DNA of 64,000 bases from Chitinophagaceae bacterium (lineage in GTDB: Bacteria > Bacteroidota > Bacteroidia > Chitinophagales > Chitinophagaceae): contig JAIXOJ010000059.1 of assembly GCA_027486835.1 (NCBI GenBank), positions 1 through 64,000 on the forward strand, given 5' to 3'. The translations under genes and the position numbers were made by a program. The notes below the pieces were generated by a model, which made no database searches, was not told where the DNA came from, and saw nothing but the letters and a program-made list of their open reading frames with translations. This document shows, piece by piece, positions 7,484-17,676 of the stretch (positions are counted from its first letter, which is position 1; every line of letters begins with the position of its first letter).

Positions 7484-10400
7484 TTACTTAGCGTTAATCA
7501 TCAATTTCTGAGGTTCGTATTTAGTATCAAAACCTTCAAGCGCAACTACATAGTAGCCATTCTTTAAGCCATTAGTCAACTCGACTGATACTTGGTTATT
7601 ACCCCTAATGGCTGTAATAAACTTGCTGGCAACAATTCTACCAGATAAGTCTAATACTTTCAATTTCAAAGGTTTATCGTTAGGGCTTACAAAGCTTACT
7701 TTAAATACCCCTTTGTTTGGATTAGGAGCAATGTTTACTGATTTAACTTCTAAGGTTCTTGTATACACCACATCTTCCTTTGTAAAGCTCAAGTCACGCA
7801 AAGCAGTTGTGAAGTTGGTAGATTGTCCAGAGGAAATTTCTATAGAGAAAACTACCGAAGTAATATCTGACGCATCCATTGTTTTTGACAAAGAAGAATC
7901 CGCAGAAACAAATTCGCTTAACCCAATTTGGTAGGTTTTGCCATCCTCTACATTACTCACCAAGTAAGTGTATTGTTTATCCCAACCTGCAATACTTTTC
8001 TTAGTAATGGTTACACGAATGTTTGAAGCAGAATTTGTATTAGCAGTGAACTTGAATGATTTGTACTCACTTAAATTTTGTGCAGCACCACCACCTCTTA
8101 AGAATTTATATACTGACACATAGTCTGGACTAGTTGCCTGTATTGTTACGTTTCTTAGAAGCGGATACTCATCGCTGCTATACTGTCTGTTGTCATCATT
8201 TGAAACGGAGAACTGATTAACTGTGGTGGTAGCTTGGTTAAAGCTTTTGCCCCAAATACCATCGGCCATGTAAACCAAGTCTTCCAAACCATTGTTCAAG
8301 AACATTTTCACATCCGCCTCGTAGCTATCGCCTACTGGTAATTCTACTGTTGACTTAGCGTTAGCAGTGATCGTAAATGGAACTGTTCTTACAGCAGTAC
8401 TTCCATCTTCATATTTCCTTTCAGTTAATTCAAAATAACCAGCGGTATTCGACGTGTTGTTTTGAATCGTCAAACTCAAATTAGTAGCTTTTCTATTGCC
8501 AGATTCTACATACGCATTCGGTAAACCGTTTTTATTGATTTGCTGAACTGGCATAATGTTTTGCAGCCTACTTAGCACTTCAACCACCATTGTCTCTACA
8601 TTAGAAGGGTTAGCAGCCCACAATTGGTAGTTAACCAAAGTGTCTTCACCGATATAGTCTTTGGTCATCCAGTTACTTTGGATGGAGAAGTTGTTACGTC
8701 CAGATTTTGTACCAGCAGAGAAGCTAATAGCATATTCTAAACTTCCGTCTTCTTGTTTTAAGGTGTAGCGAACAAAGGTTAATCCTTGAATAAGCACATT
8801 CTCCACTTTCAACAATTCAGCACCACGTAAGCGGTCGCAGATTGGTTTAGTATGCGAATAAACACCGCCAAGGGTTTTCGTAGCAAAAGCTACTGCTTTG
8901 GTTACTTTATTCTTGGTAAAGTCAACCGCCCTTACGTCAATTGCATTGGTAAATGTTTCCAAATCAGTTACGGCTGATGTTTTGTCGTATTGATCGTAGG
9001 CCGCATCCACTTGATAAGGCATAATGGAAGCCAAAGAACCTGCAGCACCGCCACCCATTAAAATCGGACTATTTCTGGTTGGCTTCTTTATAAGTTCATA
9101 CTGAGGATAAAACACTGGCCCATTTGCCCCTTTCTTGTATAAGCGGTAGTTTCTTGTTCCAATAATGCTACCAAGGCTTTTACTTTCTACGCCGCCACCG
9201 CTACCAGAGCTAACAGAGCAAGAATATACATACACTTGTTTGGTAATGCTGTCTTTGCAACCCAAAGCATTTGTAGCCACCAATTTTACATTGTAAGTAT
9301 TGGCCGTAGTAAATGTTGTGTCAGGCGCATTAAATGCATTTGATTCAACGATTCCGTCAATTGACCAAGTATATGCTGTTGCGCCAGTGCTGGTGTTTAC
9401 AAAGCTGATGCTGTTGTTATCCAAGCAAGGAGTGTTGGCAACAGTTGTTGCAGTTGTATTGAAAGCTGCTACAACGAAATTGTTTAGCGTATCACTAGCT
9501 GAAAGCGCATTACAAAATCCATTGCTAATATAAACTGCATAAATACCAGGTTGGGTAGCATTATATGTTTGATTGGTAGCCCCAGAAATTGGGAATGCAT
9601 GGCTAGAACCTATTGATTGGAAAGTCCATTGATAAGAAGCTGCACTAGAGGAAGTCAACATTACTGAACCTGACCCTCCTATACACCCTGTGGTTGATTT
9701 GGTAATTATAGGTGTTGGGGCTGAACCAACAATTGAAACTACTAAAGGAGCAGATGGTTTGGAAGGACATCCTGTGCCAATGGTTCCAACAACTGTATAA
9801 CTACCAGGTGTTGTTGTGGTATAACTTAAATTATCTGCACCTGAAATTGCTACTCCATCTTTATACCATTGATAAGTAGAGTAACCAGAACTAGAATTTA
9901 ATTGAACCGAGTTGCCACCACATATTTGAGGAGAACCATAAGTACTAATTACTGGAATAGCCGTTACGTTTACAAATGCATAGGTTGAAGCTGATGGTGC
10001 AGAAATACAACCAGTTGCTCCTGTTAGTACTACTGTATAGTCGCCAGTTGCTTCAGCATTGTACACTTGGCTGGTAGCACCAGGCACTGCAACACCATTC
10101 AAATACCATTGGTATCCAGCAGCAGGGCTACTAGTTAAAACTACTTGACCTACACAATATTGTGCTGCAGTTACTAATGATGGTGCAGCAGGAGCTGGGG
10201 TCACATTGACCGTAATTGTAACTGCATCTGATGCTACTGATAAACATCCCAAGTTATTTGATACCACTACAGTATAATCACCAGAGGTAGTAACAGTTGT
10301 GGTGCTGTTAGTCTCACCACTCAAAATCGATCCATCTTTATACCATTGATAAGTGGTGCCTGCACTACTAGTAAGTTGTAATGAATTACCGCTACAAAAA

Positions 10401-13400
10401 GTAGTGGCTCCATTAGGCGTAATTACTGGTTTAGCTGGAGGTGCAGGTATGGTAACAACAGCAGGAGAAGATGGCGCAGAAGTACATCCACCTATATCTG
10501 TTGAAGTAACTGTGTAAGAACCAGCGGGTGTAGGTGATGCACCAGCAAGCGTTGTGGTATAAGTTTGATTGGTAGCTCCTGAAATGGCTACACCGTCTTT
10601 ATACCATTGATAAACAGGATTTCCAGTAGCAGAAAGCGTAGTAGCAAAACCATTACATAATTGCAATGAACCAGTAACTACTGGTGTAGGTACGTTGCAT
10701 TTATATCCTGCATCAATAGTTGGATTATTTTTATTTCTTCCAGTACTTACTAAGTTCATAACTATTACAGGACTGAACCCAGTAGAAACATCCGCATCAC
10801 TATTGCCATCAGTTTTAGCAGCTGTTGTTTGTGAGGTAATAACTTTTGTACTTACCGATGTAGGGAATAATACTTTGTAGTTACCACTTTCATCTAAGTA
10901 GAAATTATAGTAACCAGGATTGTTGCTAGCATTATTCGTAGTAACCGTAGAGTCTTTTAGTTCATATGTACCTGCACCATTGTCTTTGTACAAATAAACT
11001 TTGATTCCATTGATTCCATTGCTAGCACCGTCATTTTGTTGACCGTCACCGTCAACATCGTACCAGACGTAGTTACCCAACGAACCTGTAGGGTAGAAGC
11101 CTGCATCAATTGTAGTATTGTCTTTGTCTTGTCCAGTTCCAGACGCATTAATGGTCACTAATTCGCTTAATCCTGTTGTTGAATCAACATCATTATTTCC
11201 GTCTGTTTTATCTGTTTGGATAGTTACAGGGCTTAATTTATTCGCATTATAGTTCTTAGGGAATTGCAAATAGTATTTACCAGAAGGTACTTCTACAAAT
11301 TTATAGTAGCCAGGGTTGCCGTTCCAATCATTTGCAGTAACGTTTGAATCAAGCAATACATCATCACCGCCGCCAATTTGGCCGTCATTTCCAGCACCAT
11401 ATAGGTAAACCTTTACGCCATTTAACCCAAGACTTGCAGGTTCATCTTGCAATCCGTTCTTGTTGGTGTCTAACCAAGCGTAGTTACCTATAGAACCAAG
11501 TACAGGCGTACAGTTGGTGTACATGCCTACTTTGTTAGGAACAGCAGGTAATAACTGACTGCCATTGTCCGCTCTACTTACTTGATACATGATGGAGTTA
11601 TTCATTAATAATCCTTGAGGTACACCTACTGGTGCACGCATAGGCCATGATAGTATCAAGCTGTCTAATACATTTAGCGTAGCTGATCTAGTTATTTTTA
11701 TACCTCTTACAGTAGTGATATCAACTGGCGGAGTCAATGACCAGTTAGGATTACTATTACAACCGCTTGGGTTGCTAGCAGGGCTAAAATCTACATAGCA
11801 AGGGTTATTAACTGTTGTATAATAGATTTTGGCAGATGGATCACTAATGGTAACTGGGCCAGTTAGGTTAGCATACCATTGTGAACTACGATAATCAGCC
11901 ACGAAAGGAAACACGTCCACAAGTACTAAGTCTTTAGCAGCTACGTTACCTAAATTTTTCAAGGTAATTTTATAGTTAACTGGACCTCCCTCTTGAGCCA
12001 CCGCATTTACTGGATAGTAAACAATACCAGGGTCGCAACCGCTCTGGCCTTTGAATGCTCTAAGAGCAACTGCACTAATAATATTTAGATTAACAGGATC
12101 TGTTTCTGTGTTAAACAAAGCGTTGTTACTAGACAGCGTCATCTTATTTGGAATAGTCTGTGGCAAAGTACCAGGTTTAATCACCGCATTGAAAGCCACA
12201 TAGTAATCTTTACCAGAAGTTAATGTGCCTAAGTTATAGGTAAGGATTGTTTTGCCAGCAACGCTAGTTGTGACAACTGGTGTAATAGACACGGCAGCAC
12301 CTCCTCCTATAGTATAAGTAGATGAGCCATTTACATAGGTCAACTTAGTATCCAAAGTATCAGAAACTACCACTGTTGTTGCATTATCGTTTCCTCCCAA
12401 ATAAGTGTGGAATTGATAATTAACAGTGTCGCTAGCTTTAAAATTATTATCGCTATTTAGGATAGATTTATACGTATCGTGGAATGCAGGTTGAGCATAA
12501 ATAATTTCTGCACTGTCTGAACAAGTGTTGTAGTTTGTAACAACACCGCCATATACATAACTTCCTACTGAAGTATTGTGAACCACTGTACCATCATCGC
12601 CTATTGCAGAAGCTGGGTGATAGGTGCCTTCTTTAATCGCACTACCATCTTTAGCTCCCGTAATTGCTGTACGTGAGTTTCCACAATAGCTTAAATCTTG
12701 ATAACCACCAATTGGTAATGTACCACTGATTTTGAAATGAACTTGGGTAAGGTATTCTCCCGAAGCCAACGTTGGTGTAAAATCAGAACCTGTAATTCCA
12801 TTCGCTATGTCTAATGATTGATAAGTACCCAATGTTGTAAATGAGGCATTGAGGTTTGTTTTGTACTCAACAAAGATAGAAGCTGCTGCTGCAGAATCAA
12901 ATCCGTCATAGACAGGCTTAATCCTGATGGTGTTCATGTCTATGCTTTTATCTATGGAATAGGTAACGTTCACTTCTTCCAATTCAGTATTTCCACCATT
13001 AAACCAACCATTACTGAACCAATTGCAGTTGGTACCTGCCAAAATATGGTGGTCAAGCCACCACGCAGTTGCAGCAGTAATTCTACCGCCGTTACAATTG
13101 GCGCCTGCTGTAGGTGCAGACAATCCGAAGCAATAGCTTCCGGATTTGGTATCACTAGCATAAGTGCCAATAGGCAATACAGGTATTGAACCGGTTAAAT
13201 AGGCATTGTTGCATACATCATCCCCCTCATTAAAAGTAGGGTTACTGTATTTTACACTAACATACGCCGATGAACCATATCCAGAGAACACCGTACCAGA
13301 AGGCCAAGTCCATGTAACGGTATTGTGTGTTGCATCATAAACTGGTGGGTTTGAACCACTAAATATTGTTGCTTTTTGAAACACCGCCCCCACAGGTAAT

Positions 13401-14098
13401 GTATCAATTAAGATTGGATTTGTTAAATCTAAACTTCCGATGGTGCTATTGGCAGAAATATTCAATTTGTAGATAGTAATATCGTTGATAGCTCCGCCTG
13501 CTTTTACTGACTTTCCAATGCTAAAGTTATTCGCTGCTACAGCTACAACATTTGTCGTATCAAAAACTGGTCCTAAGGAATTACCTAACCCATCTTTGAA
13601 ATTATCTCCATTGATGGAAGCAATAATATTGGGATTGTAGCCATTTGGTGTACTTCCTGGAAGGTATTTGAATTTGATTTGTATTTGTCCGGTGCTTCCT
13701 GCTGGTAATGGATTTACAAAAACAACTTGGATTGTGTTTGTTGCAGAAGAATATGTAACGGAGGAAACCTGAGTTTCATCATAAGCTACTGAATTGGCAA
13801 ATGGGCTTATAACGTAAGGAACTAGATTCTGAGGTAACGCTAAGTTAGCAACCACATTTTGCCCATTGCTTGTAAAACTGGAGCAAGCGTAGTTAATGGT
13901 ATCAATAAACTGATCTCCCGTATTGATACTGCTAACATTTACTCCTTGGTGTATAGCTAAATTTACTTGTGCTGAACTCGAATTATTGATTCCAAATAAA
14001 AATAAGGAAGCAATAATCCATTTTGTAGCAAAAGATTTGAAAGAAAGTTGCGGTTTGATAGCATTCGTGTTTGAACGAAAGGTTGTAAAATTATACAT
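7484..14098 (-). CDS. giant T9SS-secreted multidomain surface protein
   Basis: This is a 2,204-residue exported protein. A signal peptide (KWIIASLFLFGINNSSSAQ) ends near residue 43. A long N-terminal region of beta-rich DUF11-like repeats follows (about 50-860), then two SdrD-B-like domains (about 865-960, GNYAWLDTNKNGLQDEP, and about 1005-1125, GNYVWYDVDGDGQQNDG), with Asp-rich Ca-binding-like loops. Next come about five Ig-like repeats marked by QWYKDGVAISGA (about 1135-1540), a PKD-like module (about 1545-1625), a region of unknown fold, and a type A T9SS sorting domain (about 2120-2204, IAPNPNKGVFKVSF). The family is typical of adhesins or gliding and biofilm surface proteins, so attachment is inferred. 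It is followed by a strong terminator and preceded by a small secreted protein, probably in one transcript. Confidence 0.9.
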   Translation of the reverse strand: MYNFTTFRSNTNAIKPQLSFKSFATKWIIASLFLFGINNSSSAQVNLAIHQGVNVSSINTGDQFIDTINYACSSFTSNGQNVVANLALPQNLVPYVISPFANSVAYDETQVSSVTYSSATNTIQVVFVNPLPAGSTGQIQIKFKYLPGSTPNGYNPNIIASINGDNFKDGLGNSLGPVFDTTNVVAVAANNFSIGKSVKAGGAINDITIYKLNISANSTIGSLDLTNPILIDTLPVGAVFQKATIFSGSNPPVYDATHNTVTWTWPSGTVFSGYGSSAYVSVKYSNPTFNEGDDVCNNAYLTGSIPVLPIGTYASDTKSGSYCFGLSAPTAGANCNGGRITAATAWWLDHHILAGTNCNWFSNGWFNGGNTELEEVNVTYSIDKSIDMNTIRIKPVYDGFDSAAAASIFVEYKTNLNASFTTLGTYQSLDIANGITGSDFTPTLASGEYLTQVHFKISGTLPIGGYQDLSYCGNSRTAITGAKDGSAIKEGTYHPASAIGDDGTVVHNTSVGSYVYGGVVTNYNTCSDSAEIIYAQPAFHDTYKSILNSDNNFKASDTVNYQFHTYLGGNDNATTVVVSDTLDTKLTYVNGSSTYTIGGGAAVSITPVVTTSVAGKTILTYNLGTLTSGKDYYVAFNAVIKPGTLPQTIPNKMTLSSNNALFNTETDPVNLNIISAVALRAFKGQSGCDPGIVYYPVNAVAQEGGPVNYKITLKNLGNVAAKDLVLVDVFPFVADYRSSQWYANLTGPVTISDPSAKIYYTTVNNPCYVDFSPASNPSGCNSNPNWSLTPPVDITTVRGIKITRSATLNVLDSLILSWPMRAPVGVPQGLLMNNSIMYQVSRADNGSQLLPAVPNKVGMYTNCTPVLGSIGNYAWLDTNKNGLQDEPASLGLNGVKVYLYGAGNDGQIGGGDDVLLDSNVTANDWNGNPGYYKFVEVPSGKYYLQFPKNYNANKLSPVTIQTDKTDGNNDVDSTTGLSELVTINASGTGQDKDNTTIDAGFYPTGSLGNYVWYDVDGDGQQNDGASNGINGIKVYLYKDNGAGTYELKDSTVTTNNASNNPGYYNFYLDESGNYKVLFPTSVSTKVITSQTTAAKTDGNSDADVSTGFSPVIVMNLVSTGRNKNNPTIDAGYKCNVPTPVVTGSLQLCNGFATTLSATGNPVYQWYKDGVAISGATNQTYTTTLAGASPTPAGSYTVTSTDIGGCTSAPSSPAVVTIPAPPAKPVITPNGATTFCSGNSLQLTSSAGTTYQWYKDGSILSGETNSTTTVTTSGDYTVVVSNNLGCLSVASDAVTITVNVTPAPAAPSLVTAAQYCVGQVVLTSSPAAGYQWYLNGVAVPGATSQVYNAEATGDYTVVLTGATGCISAPSASTYAFVNVTAIPVISTYGSPQICGGNSVQLNSSSGYSTYQWYKDGVAISGADNLSYTTTTPGSYTVVGTIGTGCPSKPSAPLVVSIVGSAPTPIITKSTTGCIGGSGSVMLTSSSAASYQWTFQSIGSSHAFPISGATNQTYNATQPGIYAVYISNGFCNALSASDTLNNFVVAAFNTTATTVANTPCLDNNSISFVNTSTGATAYTWSIDGIVESNAFNAPDTTFTTANTYNVKLVATNALGCKDSITKQVYVYSCSVSSGSGGGVESKSLGSIIGTRNYRLYKKGANGPVFYPQYELIKKPTRNSPILMGGGAAGSLASIMPYQVDAAYDQYDKTSAVTDLETFTNAIDVRAVDFTKNKVTKAVAFATKTLGGVYSHTKPICDRLRGAELLKVENVLIQGLTFVRYTLKQEDGSLEYAISFSAGTKSGRNNFSIQSNWMTKDYIGEDTLVNYQLWAANPSNVETMVVEVLSRLQNIMPVQQINKNGLPNAYVESGNRKATNLSLTIQNNTSNTAGYFELTERKYEDGSTAVRTVPFTITANAKSTVELPVGDSYEADVKMFLNNGLEDLVYMADGIWGKSFNQATTTVNQFSVSNDDNRQYSSDEYPLLRNVTIQATSPDYVSVYKFLRGGGAAQNLSEYKSFKFTANTNSASNIRVTITKKSIAGWDKQYTYLVSNVEDGKTYQIGLSEFVSADSSLSKTMDASDITSVVFSIEISSGQSTNFTTALRDLSFTKEDVVYTRTLEVKSVNIAPNPNKGVFKVSFVSPNDKPLKLKVLDLSGRIVASKFITAIRGNNQVSVELTNGLKNGYYVVALEGFDTKYEPQKLMINAK

Positions 14099-14137
14099 CG
14101 CAAAATGTTTTTGGTGATGGTTTAGAATTGATTATGA

Positions 14138-14524
14138 TTAGTTATTCTTTACTGTACAAAATTGTACTTCGTTTGATTTATTGATTCCTATAACAAGCTT
14201 AGTAGAAGCGGCTTTTCCGTTCAAAATATATTCAATAATGGTTTGTTGTATTTTATTGTCGGGTTCCCCTAAAAGCATAATCACTTCTTCAAGAGTGGTG
14301 GTTTTCACACCCATTCTTTTGCTAGTACTTTGGTCTGCTGCTGCGTCTTTTACTTTGATAAGAGTCTGTAATTCTTTATACACAGAAACCCTGTTTTGAC
14401 CTTTTAAAGACTTGAACAATGCACTGTTACTCTGGTCTTTTTTGGAAAGCGTTTGCTCTGTTTGTGCAAACGATCCAGCACAAAATGCAGTAACTAGGAG
14501 AATTAGTAAGAATATACGTTTCAT
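14138..14524 (-). CDS. small secreted protein, BamE/SmpA-like C-terminal pattern
   Basis: This is a 128-residue protein with a clear signal peptide (MKRIFLLILLVTAFCAGSFA). The mature part begins with a charged helical stretch, and then TTLEEVIMLLGEPD and a beta pattern ending ATKLVIGINKSN-like follow, which recalls the BamE/SmpA fold (a loop G-x-P-D and two to three strands), though the match is weak. It stands 39 bp upstream of the giant surface-protein gene in the same direction, so it may help in export or stability of that protein. Otherwise function unknown. Confidence 0.7.
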   Translation of the reverse strand: MKRIFLLILLVTAFCAGSFAQTEQTLSKKDQSNSALFKSLKGQNRVSVYKELQTLIKVKDAAADQSTSKRMGVKTTTLEEVIMLLGEPDNKIQQTIIEYILNGKAASTKLVIGINKSNEVQFCTVKNN

Positions 14525-14850
14525 TTTAATTGTTGGTTGTTATTGTTAATGATATAATCACGATTAATGAAATGATTCAGGGAACGAATATAGTAGTCGT
14601 AGCATAACAGAACAAATGTTCGTAGAAAAATGATTAACGCATTGGTAAGGCTACGGCTAAGTGTTCTTGAATAAGGAGGGTATTTCGGAACTAAACACTG
14701 TTTTTAATCGGCGAAATGCCATTTTTGGGTATGTTTTTGCATTCCCCCCTTAAATCAGGGGGGCAGCACAAGAAACAATGATTAATTGCTGTTTTCAAGC
14801 GTTTTTTTTGAGATTTTGCTTGATATTCACGGCCTTATAAATCATTTGAA
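14525..14850. other. divergent intergenic region between the surface-protein operon and tadA
   Basis: These 326 bases hold no open frame of note. A small hairpin (CCCCCCT at 14744 pairing with AGGGGGG at 14757) is the only structure that I see. Promoters for the minus-strand surface-protein pair and for tadA should lie here, but no clear TTTG/TAnnTTTG pair could be fixed. Confidence 0.5.
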
Positions 14851-15318
14851 ATGGATATAAATGCGCTTTCAACTCCAATTTCCGAACACGAAATGTATAT
14901 GCGTCTAGCCCTTCGAGAGGCAGCTAATGCGTTTGACCATGACGAAGTGCCAGTTGGTGCTATAGTAGTTGTTAACAATAAAGTGGTTGCGAAAGCCTTT
15001 AATCAGGTTGAGCTATTAAATGATAGTACTGCCCATGCAGAGATATTGGCACTTACAAGTGCTTATCAATCTTTTGGAAGTAAATACCTGCCAGATGCTA
15101 CTTTGTATGTTACTGTTGAACCTTGTTTAATGTGCTGTGGTGCATTGTATTGGGGGAAGTTGGCAAGAATAGTTTATGGTGCTTCCGATGAAAAAAATGG
15201 TTACCGGCACTTTACTTCATCGCCACCTTTTCATCCAAAAACTGAAATTATTGGAGGTCTATTGGCTTATGAAGCCGCTGCTTTAATGAAGGATTTCTTT
15301 AGGGCAAGAAGACAATAG
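14851..15318 (+). CDS. tadA: tRNA adenosine(34) deaminase / nucleoside deaminase
   Basis: This 155-residue protein has the zinc deaminase motif: H62-A-E64 (TAHAEILAL) and P-C92-L-M-C95 (TVEPCLMCCGAL). His62, Cys92 and Cys95 would hold zinc, and Glu64 is the proton shuttle. The C-terminal FHPKTEIIGGLL...LMKDFFRARR is typical for TadA, which deaminates A34 to inosine in tRNA-Arg(ACG). Length fits the family. A guanine or cytosine deaminase of the same fold is less likely. The gene stands alone and converges with the GH43-like gene, whose stop lies 12 bp away. Confidence 0.9.
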   Translation: MDINALSTPISEHEMYMRLALREAANAFDHDEVPVGAIVVVNNKVVAKAFNQVELLNDSTAHAEILALTSAYQSFGSKYLPDATLYVTVEPCLMCCGALYWGKLARIVYGASDEKNGYRHFTSSPPFHPKTEIIGGLLAYEAAALMKDFFRARRQ

Positions 15319-15330
15319 CATAGAGACCCA

Positions 15331-16302
15331 TTATTTTCCTTTAGAAGGAGGCAAGTAATTCTTTACAGGATTTACTACAATCCATGATTTGTCTTCCTTA
15401 GTGAGGCATGCGGTGAAAAGTGCAATCACTTCGCCTTTCTCGTTAGGGAAAACAAAAGGTCGTTCTCTTCTGCGAAATTCGAAACTGCTGCCATCAGTAT
15501 ATTCTACGGTCTTGTTATAAACTGATTCGGTGGAGATGGGCAGGTAGTTAACCCCGTCTATCGAAAAATACTGACCTCCGTTCTTTTTAATGCCTGTGAG
15601 ATTGGCTTTGAAATCGCTAAGTAGCACGTTGTATTGATTGTTTGCCCACCAGATAGTGGGGTCTTCCAATTGGTTGCTGTCTGGCAGGGCATTTTCTTTA
15701 GTATTGATAAGGGTGTATTTGCCATTGAATTGGGGGGCGGTAAATACGAGGGCAGCATTGTAATTCTTCGCAACTCCTTTCCGTCCGAAAACATAAATTG
15801 ACCCATCACTTTTTGCCAAGGGCGCTGGATTAGAAAGATTCATTGCGGGTTCGTCCATTCTAGTCCATGGACCAGTAATTGATTTTGACCATGCATAACC
15901 CGTACTATTGGCTGAGGAAATATAATACAAAACATAGGTATCGCCCACTTTAACGATGCGAGGGTTGTGTGCTCTGGCTTTATCCCAATTATCTTCTCGT
16001 TTTTGAATGACTACTTCTTGAAAAGAGTAAGGTCCATATACATTATCGGAAGTGGCACGAACGATTTCTGAATAGGTTGTCCAACCTGCTAGACCATATT
16101 GATCTGGCCATCTTGAGGCAAAAAGATGATAGGTTTTACCAACTTTAATCACTGTAGGACACCACAACATGTAGCCCTCCATTTTAAAACCAGCTTCTTT
16201 GAGCGCAGGCTGAATGGAACTTTTCATGGATTGGGCGTAGCAGCAATAAGTAACCGATAAAGAAATGATTAAACTAGTAAAAAAGGACACTATATTTTTC
16301 AT
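15331..16302 (-). CDS. secreted glycoside hydrolase, GH43-like five-bladed propeller
   Basis: This 323-residue protein has a signal peptide (SLIISLSVTYCCYAQ). The propeller fold is suggested by the repeated pattern of short strands: WCPTVIKVGKTYHLFASRW, HNPRIVKVGDTYVLYYISS, LEDPTIWWANNQYNVLLSD, each with the catalytic-type acidic or aromatic residues seen in GH43/GH62/GH117-like enzymes. The carbohydrate substrate cannot be read. It follows the Sus-type genes on the same strand, but an intrinsic terminator in between suggests weaker or separate expression. Likely periplasmic or extracellular trimming of the glycan imported by SusC/D. Confidence 0.8.
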   Translation of the reverse strand: MKNIVSFFTSLIISLSVTYCCYAQSMKSSIQPALKEAGFKMEGYMLWCPTVIKVGKTYHLFASRWPDQYGLAGWTTYSEIVRATSDNVYGPYSFQEVVIQKREDNWDKARAHNPRIVKVGDTYVLYYISSANSTGYAWSKSITGPWTRMDEPAMNLSNPAPLAKSDGSIYVFGRKGVAKNYNAALVFTAPQFNGKYTLINTKENALPDSNQLEDPTIWWANNQYNVLLSDFKANLTGIKKNGGQYFSIDGVNYLPISTESVYNKTVEYTDGSSFEFRRRERPFVFPNEKGEVIALFTACLTKEDKSWIVVNPVKNYLPPSKGK

Positions 16303-16313
16303 AACTGAGAAAG

Positions 16314-16346
16314 AAAAAAGCCGAAAAGTGTATGACTTTCGGCTTT
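16314..16346 (-). terminator. intrinsic terminator between FAS1 lipoprotein and GH43-like genes
   Basis: On the minus strand GCCGAAAGTC-ATACAC-TTTTCGGC is followed by TTTTTTC. It lies after the FAS1 lipoprotein stop codon (16388) and just before the GH43-like start (16302). It should end most of the susC-susD-FAS1 transcript, with readthrough or an internal promoter supplying the hydrolase. Confidence 0.8.
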
Positions 16347-16387
16347 ATGAAACTAATACTATAACTGATACACGAGCGTGTATACGT

Positions 16388-17656
16388 TTATTTACTTTGA
16401 TAAAATACTACTCTATCCACAAAATGTACAGCACCATTAGATGTTGGGTAACCAGAGGTGCGTGTGCCTATGCCAGGAGATGATAAATTAGCCCTAGGCA
16501 CTTGACTTCCTGGGAAATCATTAATCCGGAAAGTTGTTCTTGTTCTTGGATAAAAAACAATTTTGCTGCTAGGATTTAAGCTGTCATACTTCAATGGCAT
16601 TAAGGTAGTTGTATAAATACGGGCGGTATCAGTTGATAAGGTGTATTCTCCGAGGGCAATTAAAGACAGCAAATGATTTTTCACTTGTTCTTTGGGGTAG
16701 TCAGCCCAACTGGTTGCAGGCTGTCCGTTCACTTTGTATTTACCAAAATAGCAATCATCGGTTACTACCCCGTTTACCTTTCTCAAAATAGCATCATTGG
16801 TATAAAGCAGGTAAGTTCGGCCTATGTTGTTGTACTCGTTGGTATCTATTCCTGAATATTGTACCGCTTGGTGTAATAGGTTAAAGATGGAATCGCCTCG
16901 GATACCTCTGTCTTGTATCAAATCCCAAACAAATTGTTGCCTTTGTGAATAAACAACTCTAGCCGCTACATGCACAGGACCATTAGTGGTAATATATCCA
17001 CCTGTGGCAATTTTTAAACCAGGAACAGTAGTACTCAAATACACACTACCAGGATTTGCGTTTATCATTAAAGTACTAGCTCTATCATTCGTAAGATTAA
17101 ACACAATTTCGCTTTTTGTATTGAGCGAGTCATAGTTGACTGGCATTAACGTATTTGCCTTGGTATACAAATTATTGAGCGTTTCAAAAGTATAATTGCC
17201 CGGTATGATAAGCGATAGTAAATGGTTTTTTACTTGCTCTTTAGGGTATTGTGTCCAGCTAGTTGCCGCTACTAATTTTCCTGCTGCATCTTTCACCTTA
17301 TATCTACCAAAATAACTACTGGTACTCACACTTCCGCTAGAAGAGGTAGTAGTAACAGCAATGTTAGTGTAAACGATATAGGTTCTGTTAGGTTTCATAT
17401 ATTCAGTAGTATCAATCTCGGAATACTGGATAGCCTGGTACATGTTGTAAAAAATGGAATCTCCTTCAATTGCTCTGTCTTTGATAAATTTCCAAGCGGA
17501 GCCATCGTAAAAAACATTCTTTATTCCAGAATGGTAATCTTCATTTTCCTGTAGCGGCAACCCTGCAATTTTCTTACACCCATTTAATAATAGCATGCTT
17601 CCAAGTACTACTAGGAAACCGATTACGCCTGCCACAGATTGATCTTTCTTTTGCAT
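16388..17656 (-). CDS. lipoprotein with two fasciclin (FAS1)-like domains
   Basis: This 422-residue protein has a lipoprotein signal (SMLLLNGC, Cys about 27). The rest is an internal duplication: about residues 50-235 and 236-422 each start with AWKFIKDRAIEGDSIF or VWDLIQDRGIRGDSIF, contain the segment YPKEQVKNHLLSLI, and end with PVHVAARVVYSQRQ or AVHFVDRVVFYQSK, as in FAS1 domains. FAS1 domains mediate adhesion and glycan binding. It begins 20 bp after SusD, so it occupies the place of SusE/F-type surface glycan-binding lipoproteins, and I infer a similar role. Confidence 0.82.
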   Translation of the reverse strand: MQKKDQSVAGVIGFLVVLGSMLLLNGCKKIAGLPLQENEDYHSGIKNVFYDGSAWKFIKDRAIEGDSIFYNMYQAIQYSEIDTTEYMKPNRTYIVYTNIAVTTTSSSGSVSTSSYFGRYKVKDAAGKLVAATSWTQYPKEQVKNHLLSLIIPGNYTFETLNNLYTKANTLMPVNYDSLNTKSEIVFNLTNDRASTLMINANPGSVYLSTTVPGLKIATGGYITTNGPVHVAARVVYSQRQQFVWDLIQDRGIRGDSIFNLLHQAVQYSGIDTNEYNNIGRTYLLYTNDAILRKVNGVVTDDCYFGKYKVNGQPATSWADYPKEQVKNHLLSLIALGEYTLSTDTARIYTTTLMPLKYDSLNPSSKIVFYPRTRTTFRINDFPGSQVPRANLSSPGIGTRTSGYPTSNGAVHFVDRVVFYQSK

Positions 17657-17676
17657 AACTTAAGGTTTACAATTTT

